From Mycolicibacterium pyrenivorans (GTDB taxonomy: Bacteria > Actinomycetota > Actinomycetes > Mycobacteriales > Mycobacteriaceae): a stretch of DNA of 64,000 nucleotides. The DNA is taken from the NCBI RefSeq assembly GCF_025821625.1, contig NZ_JACKSH010000046.1:22324-86323 (forward strand), in the 5' to 3' direction. Numbering within the stretch: position 1 is the first letter of the stretch; each line of letters opens with the position of its first letter. The position numbers were made by a program, and so were the translations under genes. A model generated the notes under the pieces. The model was not told the DNA's origin. It saw only the letters and a list, made by a program, of their open reading frames with translations, and searched no databases. This document shows, one piece after another, positions 1-9,173 of the stretch.

Positions 1-1919
1 CCGTTGCCGAATTCGGCGGTGCCGACCGACAACACGTAGTCGCCGTCGGGGGTGACGGCGACGGACGCCTCGGCGACGTGCCCGCGCGGCGGGATCGTCG
101 CGATCATCGCGATGGCCATGCCCTCGCCGACGGGCCACCCGGCCGGTCCGGTCACGCCGTTACCGTCGGCGAGCGCCTGCTGTGTCAGGTCGAGGCACTG
201 GTCGAGCCCGTAGCTGCCGAACGCGAGATCGTCGTCGGCGACGTGGGAGTCGACGAACACGTCACCGGGGACGACGACGCTGCGTCGCCGCAACCCGAAC
301 GGGTCGACGTCGAGCCGGTGGGCCAGCTCGTCGAGCGCGGACTCGACGGCGAAGGTCATCTGGCTCAACCCGTAGCCGCGGAACGCGCCGGACGGCAGGT
401 TGTTGGTGTACACGGCCTGGGCATCGACGCGTTTGTTCTCGCACCGGTACACCGAGATCGATTCGGCGCAGCCGTGGAACATCACGCCGGTGCTGTGGTT
501 GCCGTAGGCGCCCGCGTCGACCAGAACGTCCACGGCGAGCGCGGTCAGTGCCCCGTCCGGTGTCGCGGCGGCGGTGACGTCGATGCGGTAGGGGTGCCGG
601 CACGGCGCGAGCGTGAACTGGTCGGCGCGGGTGAACTCGTAGCGCACCGGACGGCCGAGCCGCAGCACCGCCAGCGTCACGATGTCCTCGGTGAGCATCT
701 CCTGCTTGGCGCCGAAGCCGCCACCGATCCTGCGGCTGAACACGCGGACCTCGTCGCGATCGAGGCCGAACACGTGACACAACTCGTCGCGGATCAGGAA
801 CGGGACCTGCGAACTGGTGCGCAGCACCAGCCGGCCGTCCTCGTCGCGCCATCCCGTGCAGCCGTGGGTCTCCAGGTGCGCATGCTGAACGCGTTGCGTG
901 GTGTACCGCCCCTGCACCACCGCGCCGCCTGCGGCCGTCGCTGCGGCGATCCCGGCGGCGACGTCGCCGACGCCGCCGTGGACCTCCGCGACGAGATTGC
1001 GGGAGGCGTCCGCGATCCGGGTGTCGGCGCCTTTTCCGGGATGCAGCAGCGGCGCGCCCGGCGACCGGGCGACCTCCGGGTCGAACACCGACGGCAGCTC
1101 CTCATAGGTCACCACGATTGCGCGGCAGGCTGTTTCGGCGATCGCCACGGTGTCGGCCACGACGGCGGCCACCCGCTGTCCGAGGAATCGCACGGTGTGG
1201 TCCAGCACCACGGTGTCGTCGGGGTCGTCGTGGCGGTTGTGGTGGCGCGCCGTGGAGAACGCGACGCCGGGGCTGTCGCGGTGCGTCAGCACGAGGTGCA
1301 CACCGTCGATCACCTCGGCCGCGGTGGTGTCGATCGCGACGATCCGCGCGTGCGCCACCGGGCTCGTGAGCACCGCAAGATGCAGCAGGCCGGGCATCGC
1401 GAAGTCCATCGTGTACTGCTCGCGCCCCGTCACCACGCCCATCGCGGCAGGCGCGCCGACGGAACGCCCGACGCCGCCGGACTTCTCGACGTTGATCCGG
1501 CCGTCCAGCGCGTCGGTGATGGCGCGGTATCCGGTGCACCGACAAAGGTTTCCCTTCAGCGCCTGCGCCGGGTCGGCGAGCTGTTCCTCGGACAGCGTCG
1601 AGGCCGTCGTGATCATCCCCGCGGTGCAGAACCCACACTGGAAACCTCCGGCGTCGACGAAGCGGCGTTGGAGCGGATGCAGGTCGGTCGGGGTTCCGAG
1701 CCCGGCGACGGTGGTGACGTCGCGGCCGTCGGCGCGAAACGCCGGGAACACACACGAGTGCACCGCCTGCCCGTCGACGAGCACCGAGCATGCGCCGCAG
1801 TCACCGGAGTCGCAGCCCTTCTTCACCTCGAAGTGGCCGTGGTCGCGCAGGTAGGTGCGCAGGCACTGCCCGGGACGCGGAACGCCTTGTTTCTCAGTGC
1901 CGTTCACGCGAAAACTCAC
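1..1919 (-). CDS. Xanthine dehydrogenase-type protein, fused 2Fe-2S and molybdopterin subunits (partial, C-terminus off window)
   Basis: The gene starts with GTG at 1919, overlapping the stop of the FAD subunit as GTGA, and runs off the left edge. The N-terminus carries a plant-type 2Fe-2S domain (CDSGDCGAC), then the second cluster motif (CGFCTAGM and LCRCTGY). The molybdopterin-binding aldehyde oxidase/xanthine dehydrogenase domain follows, with GGGFGAKQE and the GAFRGYG stretch. Fe-S and Mo parts are fused while the FAD part is a separate gene, an arrangement also known in some XdhD-like enzymes. The role is inferred from the HpxO, UraH and UraD genes upstream in the same transcription unit: oxidation of hypoxanthine/xanthine to urate. 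Substrate cannot be proven from sequence because related hydroxylases take other heterocycles. The pterin-proximal C-terminal part, including the catalytic Glu, lies outside the window. Confidence 0.85.
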   Translation of the reverse strand, partial: MSFRVNGTEKQGVPRPGQCLRTYLRDHGHFEVKKGCDSGDCGACSVLVDGQAVHSCVFPAFRADGRDVTTVAGLGTPTDLHPLQRRFVDAGGFQCGFCTAGMITTASTLSEEQLADPAQALKGNLCRCTGYRAITDALDGRINVEKSGGVGRSVGAPAAMGVVTGREQYTMDFAMPGLLHLAVLTSPVAHARIVAIDTTAAEVIDGVHLVLTHRDSPGVAFSTARHHNRHDDPDDTVVLDHTVRFLGQRVAAVVADTVAIAETACRAIVVTYEELPSVFDPEVARSPGAPLLHPGKGADTRIADASRNLVAEVHGGVGDVAAGIAAATAAGGAVVQGRYTTQRVQHAHLETHGCTGWRDEDGRLVLRTSSQVPFLIRDELCHVFGLDRDEVRVFSRRIGGGFGAKQEMLTEDIVTLAVLRLGRPVRYEFTRADQFTLAPCRHPYRIDVTAAATPDGALTALAVDVLVDAGAYGNHSTGVMFHGCAESISVYRCENKRVDAQAVYTNNLPSGAFRGYGLSQMTFAVESALDELAHRLDVDPFGLRRRSVVVPGDVFVDSHVADDDLAFGSYGLDQCLDLTQQALADGNGVTGPAGWPVGEGMAIAMIATIPPRGHVAEASVAVTPDGDYVLSVGTAEFGN

Positions 1920-2749
1920 GCGAGTTCCCTGCGGATCTGCTCGGCGAGGACCAGGGTCACGGCGCGACGCCAGTCGGGGTCACCGTGGGCGTCGTCGGTC
2001 CAGTCGTCCTCGCCGATGGTGGCGTGCGCCTCCCGCACCTCGGCCGCCGACGGGACGGTGGGGAAGGTGAACACGTACGGCCGGACGGTGGCCGCGGTCA
2101 CCGAAAGCACGAAGCGCCCGCCGTCGGCGCCGGTGTCGCGTCGGCCGATGACCACGATACCCGAGCGGCCCAGCGGTGACGGAGCGAGCTTGCGGTAGGC
2201 CGTGGTCGCGCGGAGCGCCGCGGCGGGCAGCCGCACCGACCGAAGCACATCTGCGGGGCCAAGGGTGTTGGTGCCCGAACCCGTGACGAACTCGGCGACC
2301 GGCAGTCGATGGTCGGTGCCGTCGGCGCGCCAGATCGTCACCTCGCCGCCGAGCGCCGAGGTGAGCGAGATCATCGCTCCGGCAGGCAACGACAGGCAGA
2401 TGTTTCCTCCGACGGTCGCCGTGGCCCAGATCTTGAACGACGCCAGCAGGGCGGTGCAGCACTGGTGCAACAGCGGCGCGGCGCTCCACTCGGGCCGCTC
2501 GACGGTCAACCGCGACGACAGCGCGGACACCTCGGCCACCGTGCAGGTCGCGGCGAGGTCGATCCCGGTATCGGTGACGGTGATCGGCTGCCATCCCAGC
2601 CCGGTGATGTCGACCAGTCGGCGGACCTGTGGCTGGGGCTCGGAGAACAGCCATGTGCCGCCCGCGAGGATCGAATCGCCGGGACCGAGCGGCCACAGCT
2701 CCTCGCGGCTGCGGGGGATGCGCGTCGTCTCGACGGTGTTCAGGTCCAT
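1916..2749 (-). CDS. FAD-binding subunit of molybdenum hydroxylase (xanthine dehydrogenase FAD subunit)
   Basis: This 277-residue protein matches the FAD-binding domain of molybdopterin dehydrogenases (CoxM/PucC/XdhB type). The FAD-pyrophosphate loop is recognisable near residue 30 (AGGTW) and the second flavin loop near residue 115 ([14 protein letters not shown]). The protein would pass electrons from the Fe-S clusters of the downstream subunit to the acceptor. The start ATG lies 4 bp after the stop of hpxO. The stop overlaps the GTG start of the Fe-S/Mo subunit, so the two subunits are translationally coupled. The length is typical for separate FAD subunits. Confidence 0.85.
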   Translation of the reverse strand: MDLNTVETTRIPRSREELWPLGPGDSILAGGTWLFSEPQPQVRRLVDITGLGWQPITVTDTGIDLAATCTVAEVSALSSRLTVERPEWSAAPLLHQCCTALLASFKIWATATVGGNICLSLPAGAMISLTSALGGEVTIWRADGTDHRLPVAEFVTGSGTNTLGPADVLRSVRLPAAALRATTAYRKLAPSPLGRSGIVVIGRRDTGADGGRFVLSVTAATVRPYVFTFPTVPSAAEVREAHATIGEDDWTDDAHGDPDWRRAVTLVLAEQIRRELA

Positions 2750-2753
2750 GGGG

Positions 2754-3920
2754 TCAGTGCACCGGGGTCACGGGCCCGCCCATGATGTTGCCGACGATGC
2801 CGCGAATAATGTTGGTGCCGTCCTCGTTTCGGAGCTCGTCATACCATTGGGCGGTCTTCTCGGGGTCCTTGGCGTGCGTCAGGTCGCAGCGCTTACGTGC
2901 CCGAAGCACCAAGTCGGCCGCGCGCGGGGCCCGTGCCTCCTGATAGGCGGTCAGTGCCGCGGGTACGTCATCGGGGTGGTCTCGGAACGCCCACTGCAGG
3001 GCGACCGCGTCCTCCATCGCCGAGCAGCCCCCCTGCCCGATGTCGGGGGTGGTGTTGTGGGCGGCGTCGCCCAGCACCGCGACCCTGCCTTTGACCCAGG
3101 TGTGGAACGGGTCCACGTCGAAAATCTCGACCCTGTTGGTGGTCGCCGGGTCCAGCTTGTCGATCAGCGCCTGCACCCCCGCAGCCCAGCCCGCGAAGTG
3201 CGCGCGCAGGACATCTCGTGCGCTGCCCTTTTCATATGGCACACCCGGAGGTTCCACGACATCGAAGAAGAAGTAGAACCGGCCGCCGGCCACCGGCATC
3301 ACCGACACCCGCTTGCCGTCAGCGACGTAGGTGGTCCACTCGGTGGCCGGGCCGATCGCGTCGTCGGTCTCGACGAGGCCGTTGAAGTTGACGTACCCGG
3401 CGTAGCGACGGGACACCGGCGCCCCGAGCACGTAATCGCGGGTGATCGAACCGGCGCCGTCAGCCCCGATGATGACGTCCGCCGACACCGTGGTCCCGTC
3501 GGCGAATCGGGCCGTCGCCGCGTCGGGGCCGTCGTGCACGCTCACCATCTTGCAGCCGAAGTTGATCTGGTCGGGGCCGTACGCGTGCATCAGCATCGTC
3601 TGGAGTTCCGCGCGGGCGATGGGGTAGGGGCGTTGGCCGACCTGGTCGATCAGGGGCCGCATCGAGAATCGGCACATCGTTTCGCCGGTGTGGCCATCGA
3701 TGTAGCTCATCGAGTCGACGATCCCGCCGAGCCGCGCGGTCTGGTCTTTCAGGCCCAGGTAGTTGAGGCATTTGACGCCGTTGGACCACACCGAGATCGC
3801 CGCCCCGACGGGCTTGTTCTCGGTGATCCTCTCGTAGACCTCGGTGTCGATGCCGTTCTGCCGCAGCGCGATCGCCGCGCTCATGCCCCCCATGCCTGCG
3901 CCGATGATGACCGCTTTCAC
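2754..3920 (-). CDS. hpxO: FAD-dependent urate hydroxylase HpxO
   Basis: This 388-residue class A flavoprotein monooxygenase converts urate to 5-hydroxyisourate using NADH and O2. The N-terminal GAGMGG dinucleotide fold is followed by the GADGAG motif near residue 152 and GDAAH near residue 284. Residues described as important for uric acid binding in Klebsiella HpxO fall at the same numbers here: Arg204 (DGKRVSVMPV), Tyr216 (GRFYFFFD) and Asp293 (TPDIGQG). The C-terminal RARKRCD stretch is also shared. It sits 10 bp after uraH and 4 bp before the FAD subunit gene. It replaces the cofactor-free uricase found in many actinobacteria. Confidence 0.93.
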   Translation of the reverse strand: MKAVIIGAGMGGMSAAIALRQNGIDTEVYERITENKPVGAAISVWSNGVKCLNYLGLKDQTARLGGIVDSMSYIDGHTGETMCRFSMRPLIDQVGQRPYPIARAELQTMLMHAYGPDQINFGCKMVSVHDGPDAATARFADGTTVSADVIIGADGAGSITRDYVLGAPVSRRYAGYVNFNGLVETDDAIGPATEWTTYVADGKRVSVMPVAGGRFYFFFDVVEPPGVPYEKGSARDVLRAHFAGWAAGVQALIDKLDPATTNRVEIFDVDPFHTWVKGRVAVLGDAAHNTTPDIGQGGCSAMEDAVALQWAFRDHPDDVPAALTAYQEARAPRAADLVLRARKRCDLTHAKDPEKTAQWYDELRNEDGTNIIRGIVGNIMGGPVTPVH

Positions 3921-3930
3921 ATCGGGCCCC

Positions 3931-4254
3931 TCAGCTTCCCCGGTACGTCGAATAGGCGAATGGCGACAACAGCAACGGAACGTGATAATGCCCGTCGCCG
4001 TCGCTGATCTCGAAGGCGATCACCACTTCGGGGTAGAACGCGGTGACTTCCCTTGTGGCGAAATAATTTCCGGTGTCGAAACGCACCCGGTAGATGCCCG
4101 GGGTCAGGTCGGCGGCCAGCGAGCCCACCCGGCCGTCGGGATCGGTCTGCGCGGCGGCGACTGCAACTCCGGAGGCGTCGGTGAGTGTGACCGCGACGCC
4201 GGCGGCCGGCGTGCCGGTCACCGCGTCGAGCACATGGATGCTGACGGTGCTCAT
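3931..4254 (-). CDS. uraH: 5-Hydroxyisourate hydrolase (transthyretin-like)
   Basis: The 107-residue protein hydrolyses 5-hydroxyisourate, the product of HpxO, to OHCU. Family hallmarks are the N-terminal IHVLD with the catalytic His, a central Arg in GIYRVRFDT, the HYHVPLLLSPF stretch and the C-terminal YRGS signature. The start ATG is the last ATG of a tandem repeat ladder (see 4255-4411). Its Shine-Dalgarno sequence (GGAGG, about 10 nt upstream on the minus strand) lies inside the last repeat unit. Translation is probably coupled to uraD through the mini-ORFs of that ladder. Confidence 0.93.
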   Translation of the reverse strand: MSTVSIHVLDAVTGTPAAGVAVTLTDASGVAVAAAQTDPDGRVGSLAADLTPGIYRVRFDTGNYFATREVTAFYPEVVIAFEISDGDGHYHVPLLLSPFAYSTYRGS

Positions 4255-4411
4255 GCGCGATCCGCCTCCGCTTCTCGCTGGGTGCTCATGCGCGATCCGC
4301 CTCCGCTTCTCGCTCGGTGCTCATGCGCGATCCGCCTCCGCTTCTCGCTGGGTGCTCATGCGCGATCCGCCTCCGCTTCTCGCTGGGTGCTCATGCGTGC
4401 TCGTCCCTCAT
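4255..4411 (-). repeat. Tandem 35-bp mini-ORF ladder linking uraD to uraH
   Basis: Read on the minus strand, the uraD stop TGA (4408-4410) overlaps an ATG at 4411 that opens a six-residue ORF (MRDEHA). Its TGA overlaps the ATG at 4394. Four exact-length 35-bp units follow, with ATGs at 4394, 4359, 4324 and 4289. Each encodes MSTQREAEADRA or MSTEREAEADRA and each ends in a TGA that overlaps the next ATG as ATGA. The last overlap is the uraH start at 4254. Each unit contains GCGGAGGCGGATCGCGC, whose GGAGG is an SD-like element. The unit is nearly identical to the pafB-pafC ladder at 42456-42615. There are no spacers, so this is not a CRISPR array. Confidence 0.9.
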
Positions 4412-4911
4412 GGGTTCTCCTTCGACATCAGGCGCTGCAACCGGAGCCGATTGATCTTGGCCAGCTCCGAGCGCACCACTCGGCGTTCGGTCTCGGGGTC
4501 GTTGTCGAGCCGGCCGGTGAGGATGGCCAGCAGTTCCTCTGCTGTGCGCCCGCTGGCACAGACCAGGTACACGTAACCGAACTTGTCCTCGTAGCGGCCG
4601 CCTTCTGCGGCGAGTTCGGCCTTCACCGCGTCGCCGGCGCCGGCCACCAGCGTCTGCTCCCGCTCCGAGGCGGGGTTGTCGGGGTCGGCACCGATGCGCG
4701 GGTGACCGTCGAGCGCGGCGGCGAGCCCGGTGTCCGGCAGATCCGCGAGCACTTGGTCGGCGCGGTCGAACAGCGCGTCCGCGTCCGGGAACGGACCTCC
4801 TTCCAGTACCCGACGGGCCCAGACCGGCGATGCGCACACCCCCGACAGCAGCCGCATCCGCTCTTGTTCGGACAACCGGTTGAACTCTTCGACATCGAGG
4901 GATCCGGCCAT
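4408..4911 (-). CDS. uraD: 2-Oxo-4-hydroxy-4-carboxy-5-ureidoimidazoline (OHCU) decarboxylase
   Basis: The protein decarboxylates OHCU to (S)-allantoin, the last step of the urate branch. From the ATG at 4911 it has 167 residues, normal for the family. It shows the opening VEEFNRLSEQE, the HPRIG motif with the catalytic His, SEREQ with the conserved Glu, and the FGYVYLVCASGR segment. An open frame extends upstream to 5070, but those extra residues do not resemble the family and would overlap the divergent HAD gene. An in-frame ATG at 4944 is a second candidate start. It is the first gene of the minus-strand purine operon. The promoter should lie in 4912-5064, shared with the divergent HAD gene. 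Confidence 0.9.
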   Translation of the reverse strand: MAGSLDVEEFNRLSEQERMRLLSGVCASPVWARRVLEGGPFPDADALFDRADQVLADLPDTGLAAALDGHPRIGADPDNPASEREQTLVAGAGDAVKAELAAEGGRYEDKFGYVYLVCASGRTAEELLAILTGRLDNDPETERRVVRSELAKINRLRLQRLMSKENP

Positions 4912-5064
4912 CACCACACCATTGTGGTCGTCCATGTCGTGGTTGGACAGGGCAGTGAGGCGATCACCGGTCATCTCATCGACTCCGCGACACCACCATG
5001 GTCCAAGGATCGGCCAGAATCCGGCGCTTCGCATGTCGGGCGTTTCGCATGCCACAATGGCCGT

Positions 5065-5748
5065 GTGCAAGCGGTGCTGTGGGACATGGACGGCACGCTC
5101 GTCGACTCCGAGAAGTTGTGGGACGTGTCACTTTCCGCCCTCTATGACTCGTTCGGCGGTTCGATGAGCCGCGAGACCAGGGCGCTGCTGGTCGGGGCCT
5201 CGGCCGAAGAGACGATGGTGACCGTATACGCGGAGCTGGGTCTCGAACCGGACCCGGAGGCGATGGCCGAATCGATCCGATGGCTGCACGACCACACCGC
5301 GGGCCTGTTCGACGGAGGTCTGCCGTGGTGTGACGGTGCCCGCGAGATGCTCGAAGCGCTTGCGGCGGAACGTACTCCGATGGCGCTGGTGACCAATACT
5401 CAACGAGGACTCGCCGAGCGGGCACTCAACAGCATTGGTCGGCACTACTTTTCGGTCACCGTCTGTGGTGACGAGGTGCCGAGCGGCAAACCCGCTCCGG
5501 ACCCGTATCTGCGTGCGGCGGAGCTGCTCGGACTGGCACCTGCTGATTGTCTCGCAGTGGAGGACTCGGTGACCGGCACAGCTGCCGCGGAGACGGCGGG
5601 GTGTGCGGTGCTCGTGGTTCCCAACGACGTCCCGGTTCCCGGCGGTCGCCGCCGCCGCCACGTCGGCTCGCTGGCCGAACTCGAGGTCTCCGATCTCCGC
5701 AGGATCCACCTCGAGTTGGACCGGGAGTCGCGCAAACGTAGCGCCTGA
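5065..5748 (+). CDS. HAD-superfamily phosphatase (phosphoglycolate/beta-phosphoglucomutase-like)
   Basis: This 227-residue hydrolase starts at GTG 5065. The HAD motif I is DMDGTLVDS near the N-terminus, with the nucleophile Asp and the Asp two residues on. A helical cap follows. Motif II is VTNTQRG, the motif III Lys is in SGKPAPDPY, and motif IV is VEDSVTG. This is subfamily IA, which dephosphorylates small sugar phosphates or similar. The substrate cannot be assigned. A homologous gene follows hisE/hisG in other mycobacteria, but here it stands between the purine operon and the sugar porter. The C-terminal RRRRH stretch is poorly conserved. Confidence 0.85.
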   Translation: MQAVLWDMDGTLVDSEKLWDVSLSALYDSFGGSMSRETRALLVGASAEETMVTVYAELGLEPDPEAMAESIRWLHDHTAGLFDGGLPWCDGAREMLEALAAERTPMALVTNTQRGLAERALNSIGRHYFSVTVCGDEVPSGKPAPDPYLRAAELLGLAPADCLAVEDSVTGTAAAETAGCAVLVVPNDVPVPGGRRRRHVGSLAELEVSDLRRIHLELDRESRKRSA

Positions 5749-5809
5749 CACCGCGCGTAATCTGTGCAGTTTCGGGAACTCTCCCGACCGCAAGTCTCGA
5801 GTGATTGAA

Positions 5810-5825
5810 TGTGATCTGAATCACG
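5810..5825. promoter_or_regulatory. CRP-type binding site upstream of the sugar porter
   Basis: TGTGATCTGAATCACG fits the cAMP receptor protein consensus TGTGA-N6-TCACA with one mismatch in the last base. Its arms GTGAT/ATCAC are perfect. It ends 23 bp before the ATG at 5849. At that distance it could overlap a promoter or act as a repressor site. Carbon-source control of a sugar transporter by CRP would make sense; this is inferred from the site alone. Confidence 0.6.
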
Positions 5826-5848
5826 CAACGGTGCGGAAAGGTCGTCAG

Positions 5849-7321
5849 ATGGCCGGTCAAGGTGGTCCCGTCGGGGAAGGCCCGGAGATTTTCGACGAGG
5901 ACCAGGATTTCTCGTCCGGCAAGACCGCGATCCGGATCGCCTCGGTCGCTGCCCTCGGCGGTCTGCTGTTCGGTTACGACAGCGCGGTGATCAACGGTGC
6001 GGTGGACTCGATCCAGGAGGACTTCGGCATCGGTAACGCCGAACTCGGTTTCGCGGTCGCCTCCGCGCTGCTGGGCGCCGCGGCGGGCGCCATGACCGCG
6101 GGCCGCATCGCCGACAAGATCGGCCGTATCGCGGTGATGAAGATCGCCGCCGTGCTGTTCCTGGTCAGTGCGTTCGGGACCGGGTTCGCCCCCGAGGTGT
6201 GGGCGGTCGTGCTCTTCCGGATCGTCGGCGGCATCGGCGTCGGTGTGGCTTCGGTGATCGCGCCCGCCTACATCGCCGAGACCTCGCCGCCGGGTATTCG
6301 CGGCAGGCTCGGGTCGCTGCAGCAGCTGGCCATCGTGTCCGGCATCTTCCTGTCCTTCGTCGTCAACTGGCTGCTTCAATGGGCGGCGGGCGGACCCAAC
6401 GAGCCGCTGTGGTTCGGCATCGATGCCTGGCGCTGGATGTTCCTCGCGATGGCATTCCCCGCGGTGCTGTACGGGGCGCTGGCGTTTACGATCCCGGAAT
6501 CTCCGCGCTATCTCGTTGCCAGTCACAAGATTCCGGAAGCCCGCCGGGTGCTGACCATGCTGCTCGGGAAGAAGAACCTGGAAATCACCATCACCCGCAT
6601 CCGGGAGACGCTGGAGCGCGAGGACAAGCCGTCGTGGCGCGATCTGCGCAAACCCACGGGCGGTCTGTACGGCATCGTGTGGGTGGGCCTCGGACTGTCG
6701 ATCTTCCAGCAGTTCGTCGGCATCAACGTCATCTTCTACTACTCCAACGTGCTCTGGCAGGCCGTTGGATTCAGCGCCGACGAATCGGCCGTCTACACCG
6801 TCATCACGTCGGTGATCAACGTGCTCACCACCCTGATCGCGATCGCTTTGATCGACAAGATCGGGCGCAAGCCGCTGCTGCTGATCGGCTCGTCGGGCAT
6901 GGCCGTGACACTCATCACGATGGCCGTCATCTTCGCCAACGCGACGCTCGACGCGGAGGGCAACCCGAGCCTGCCCGGCGCGTCCGGGGTGATCGCGTTG
7001 GTCGCCGCCAACCTGTTCGTCGTCGCGTTCGGCATGTCCTGGGGTCCGGTGGTGTGGGTGCTTCTCGGTGAGATGTTCCCCAACCGGATCCGCGCCGCCG
7101 CCCTCGGCCTCGCCGCCGCCGGACAGTGGGCGGCCAACTGGCTGATCACCATCACGTTCCCCGGTCTGCGCGAGCACCTCGGCCTGGCCTACGGGTTCTA
7201 CGGAATGTGCGCGATCCTGTCGGGCCTGTTCGTCTGGCGGTGGGTGATGGAGACCAAGGGCAGGTCGCTCGAGGACATGCACGGCGAGATCCTCCGCGAG
7301 GACAAGACCGCGGCCGGCTAG
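5849..7321 (+). CDS. MFS sugar porter (sugar:H+ symporter)
   Basis: The protein has 490 residues and twelve predicted membrane segments, from a start ATG at 5849 preceded by GGAAAG. Sugar porter family signatures are present: [10 protein letters not shown] in TM1, GRIADKIGR in the loop 2-3, RGRLGSLQQ after TM4, PESPRYLV before the central loop, and QQFVGIN in TM7. The family imports hexoses or pentoses with protons. The closest functional type by motif is the bacterial GalP/XylE/GlcP group, but the substrate is not determined by sequence. The gene stands alone, with a CRP-type palindrome just upstream (5810-5825). Confidence 0.9.
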   Translation: MAGQGGPVGEGPEIFDEDQDFSSGKTAIRIASVAALGGLLFGYDSAVINGAVDSIQEDFGIGNAELGFAVASALLGAAAGAMTAGRIADKIGRIAVMKIAAVLFLVSAFGTGFAPEVWAVVLFRIVGGIGVGVASVIAPAYIAETSPPGIRGRLGSLQQLAIVSGIFLSFVVNWLLQWAAGGPNEPLWFGIDAWRWMFLAMAFPAVLYGALAFTIPESPRYLVASHKIPEARRVLTMLLGKKNLEITITRIRETLEREDKPSWRDLRKPTGGLYGIVWVGLGLSIFQQFVGINVIFYYSNVLWQAVGFSADESAVYTVITSVINVLTTLIAIALIDKIGRKPLLLIGSSGMAVTLITMAVIFANATLDAEGNPSLPGASGVIALVAANLFVVAFGMSWGPVVWVLLGEMFPNRIRAAALGLAAAGQWAANWLITITFPGLREHLGLAYGFYGMCAILSGLFVWRWVMETKGRSLEDMHGEILREDKTAAG

Positions 7322-7427
7322 GGCTGCGGGGGACTGCGCGGGTCGTAGACCAGGCCGTCTGCTGTGGTCCACGCACCTGTGACCTTGCTGGTGTCGATAT
7401 CAGGTGGTCGAAAGTCGCGCTCGTACT

Positions 7428-7445
7428 AAAGCCGATCGCGGCTTT
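7428..7445. terminator. Short perfect hairpin between the sugar porter and hisE
   Basis: AAAGCCG and CGGCTTT form a 7-bp perfect stem around an ATCG loop. It lies 107 bp after the porter stop and 28 bp before the hisE GTG. There is no U-rich tail beyond TTT, so termination strength is doubtful. It could terminate the porter transcript or be part of the hisE leader. Confidence 0.35.
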
Positions 7446-7473
7446 CTGGCCCGACGTGACACAATCGCGACCC

Positions 7474-7737
7474 GTGAAGACCTTCGATGCGCTGTTCGCC
7501 GAATTGAGCGAGCGGGCGCGCACCCGGCCGACAGGCAGCGGCACCGTCGCGGCACTCGACGCGGGCGTGCACGCCATCGGCAAGAAGATCCTCGAAGAGG
7601 CCGGCGAGGTGTGGCTGGCCGCCGAACACGAGAGCGACGACGCCCTCGCCGACGAGGTCAGCCAGCTGCTGTACTGGACGCAGGTCTTGATGGTGTCGCG
7701 CGGGCTGTCCCTCGACGACGTGTACCGGAAGCTGTGA
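7474..7737 (+). CDS. hisE: Phosphoribosyl-ATP pyrophosphohydrolase HisE
   Basis: This 87-residue enzyme cleaves PR-ATP to PR-AMP, the second step of histidine synthesis. It contains the MazG-like metal-binding segment [14 protein letters not shown] and ends in [10 protein letters not shown], as in mycobacterial HisE. The start GTG at 7474 gives [18 protein letters not shown] sequence (7460-7465) ends 8 nt before the start and could be a -10 element for a leaderless transcript. hisG follows after 4 bp, so the two form an operon, as in M. tuberculosis. Confidence 0.95.
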   Translation: MKTFDALFAELSERARTRPTGSGTVAALDAGVHAIGKKILEEAGEVWLAAEHESDDALADEVSQLLYWTQVLMVSRGLSLDDVYRKL

Positions 7738-7741
7738 TCGC

Positions 7742-8617
7742 ATGCTGAGAGTCGCGGTGCCCAACAAAGGCACACTCAGTGAATCGGCCGCCGAGATCCT
7801 GTCCGAGGCCGGATACCGCCGGCGCACCGACACCAAGGATCTGACCGTCGTCGATCCCGCCAACCAGGTGGAGTTCTTCTTCCTGCGTCCCAAGGACATC
7901 GCGATCTACGTCGGCTCGGGGCAACTCGACCTCGGCATCACCGGTCGGGATCTGGCCCAGGAATCCGTTGCGCCGGTACGAGAGCGGCTGGCGTTGGGAT
8001 TCGGGTCGTCGACGTTCCGGTACGCGGCGCCGGCCGGGCGGTCGTGGCGGGTGGAAGACCTCCAAGGCAAGCGGATCGCCACCGCCTTCCCGAACCTGGT
8101 GGGAAAGGACTTGGCAGCCAGGGGAATCGACGCGACGGTGATCCGACTCGACGGCGCCGTGGAGATCTCGGTACAACTCGGTGTCGCCGATGCGATCGCC
8201 GACGTCGTCGGTTCCGGTCGCACGCTGGGACTGCACAACCTCACGGCCTTCGGTGAGTCGCTGTGTGATTCCGAAGCGGTGCTGATCGAACGCGACGGCT
8301 CGGCGGGGGAGGCCGGTGAGGAAGCCGCCGGCGAGAAGGCCGCTGCGCGCGACCAGTTGGCGGCCCGGGTCCAGGGAGTCGTGTTCGGCCAGCAGTACCT
8401 GATGCTGGATTACGACTGCCCGCGCGCGGTGCTCGACAGGGCCACCGAGGTCACTCCCGGGCTGGAGTCCCCGACCATCGCGCCGCTGGCCGACCCGGAC
8501 TGGGTGGCGGTGCGCGCCCTGGTTCCGCGGCGCGACGTGAACGCCATCATGGACCAGATCGCGGCGATCGGCGCCAAGGCGATCCTGGCCTCCGACATCA
8601 GGTTCTGCCGCTTCTGA
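7742..8617 (+). CDS. hisG: ATP phosphoribosyltransferase HisG (long form)
   Basis: HisG catalyses the committed step of histidine synthesis and is feedback inhibited by histidine. The 291-residue protein has the PRPP loop region ([14 protein letters not shown]) and the C-terminal regulatory domain ending in [14 protein letters not shown], typical of hexameric long HisG. An acidic, Ala/Gly/Glu-rich insert (about residues 182-198, [16 protein letters not shown]) stands between ERD and RDQLAARVQ. The M. tuberculosis protein has a shorter, different linker there. It directly follows hisE. Confidence 0.95.
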   Translation: MLRVAVPNKGTLSESAAEILSEAGYRRRTDTKDLTVVDPANQVEFFFLRPKDIAIYVGSGQLDLGITGRDLAQESVAPVRERLALGFGSSTFRYAAPAGRSWRVEDLQGKRIATAFPNLVGKDLAARGIDATVIRLDGAVEISVQLGVADAIADVVGSGRTLGLHNLTAFGESLCDSEAVLIERDGSAGEAGEEAAGEKAAARDQLAARVQGVVFGQQYLMLDYDCPRAVLDRATEVTPGLESPTIAPLADPDWVAVRALVPRRDVNAIMDQIAAIGAKAILASDIRFCRF

Positions 8618-8681
8618 TCTTGACGCGTGACACGGTCGCGCGTGTTAGCGTCCGGGGGTCCGTCCACCGCCCGGAGGCCCG

Positions 8682-9164
8682 ATGACCCAGGTTCTCGTTC
8701 TGCTTCTGGCCCTGTCGATCGGTGTGATCGCCGGTCTGCGCGCCATGACCGCTCCGGCCGTGGTGGCCTGGGGGGCGATGCTCGGCTGGATCGACGTCGG
8801 CGACAAGTGGTCGGAGTGGATGGCACACCCCATCACCGTCACCGTGCTCACGATCCTGCTGCTCGGTGAACTGGTCACCGATCAGCTACCGCAGACGCCC
8901 AGTCGCAAGGTGCCGCCGCAGTTCGTTGCCCGCCTGACCACCGGAGCGTTCGCCGGTGCGGTGATCGGCAGCGCGTTCTTCCACACCTTCAGCGCCATCG
9001 GAGCAGGGGTCATCGGAGCGGTCCTGGGCACCCTCGGTGGGGCCGCACTGCGCAGTCGGGTCGCGGCCGCCAAGGGCGGTAACGACCGCCCCGGGGCATT
9101 CGGCGAGGACGTTCTCGCCGTCGGCGGCGGATTCCTCGTCGCGTTCCTCGTCAGCTTCGTGTAG
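8682..9164 (+). CDS. DUF4126-type membrane protein (Rv2120c-like)
   Basis: The 160-residue protein starts at ATG 8682 with GGAG upstream. It has an N-terminal hydrophobic helix, the GLRAMTAPAVVAW segment, and Gly/Ala-rich membrane helices around GAFAGAVIGSAFF and VIGAVLGTLGG. This matches the DUF4126 family of small integral membrane proteins. Its place after hisG equals that of Rv2120c in M. tuberculosis. Function unknown. Confidence 0.8.
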   Translation: MTQVLVLLLALSIGVIAGLRAMTAPAVVAWGAMLGWIDVGDKWSEWMAHPITVTVLTILLLGELVTDQLPQTPSRKVPPQFVARLTTGAFAGAVIGSAFFHTFSAIGAGVIGAVLGTLGGAALRSRVAAAKGGNDRPGAFGEDVLAVGGGFLVAFLVSFV

Positions 9165-9173
9165 GACGGCGGG

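Noticed and set aside
78..2198. A 706-codon plus-strand open frame over the purine genes.
   Set aside because: It is antisense to the clear Fe-S/Mo and FAD subunit genes, has biased Arg/Gly/His composition and no family motif. It is a high-G+C shadow frame.
4255..4411. CRISPR array.
   Set aside because: The units are directly adjacent with no variable spacers, no cas genes are in the window, and each unit is an ORF joined by ATGA.
5456..7372. A 638-codon minus-strand open frame opposite the sugar porter.
   Set aside because: The composition is His/Asp/Arg-rich without motifs, and the plus strand encodes a complete MFS transporter.
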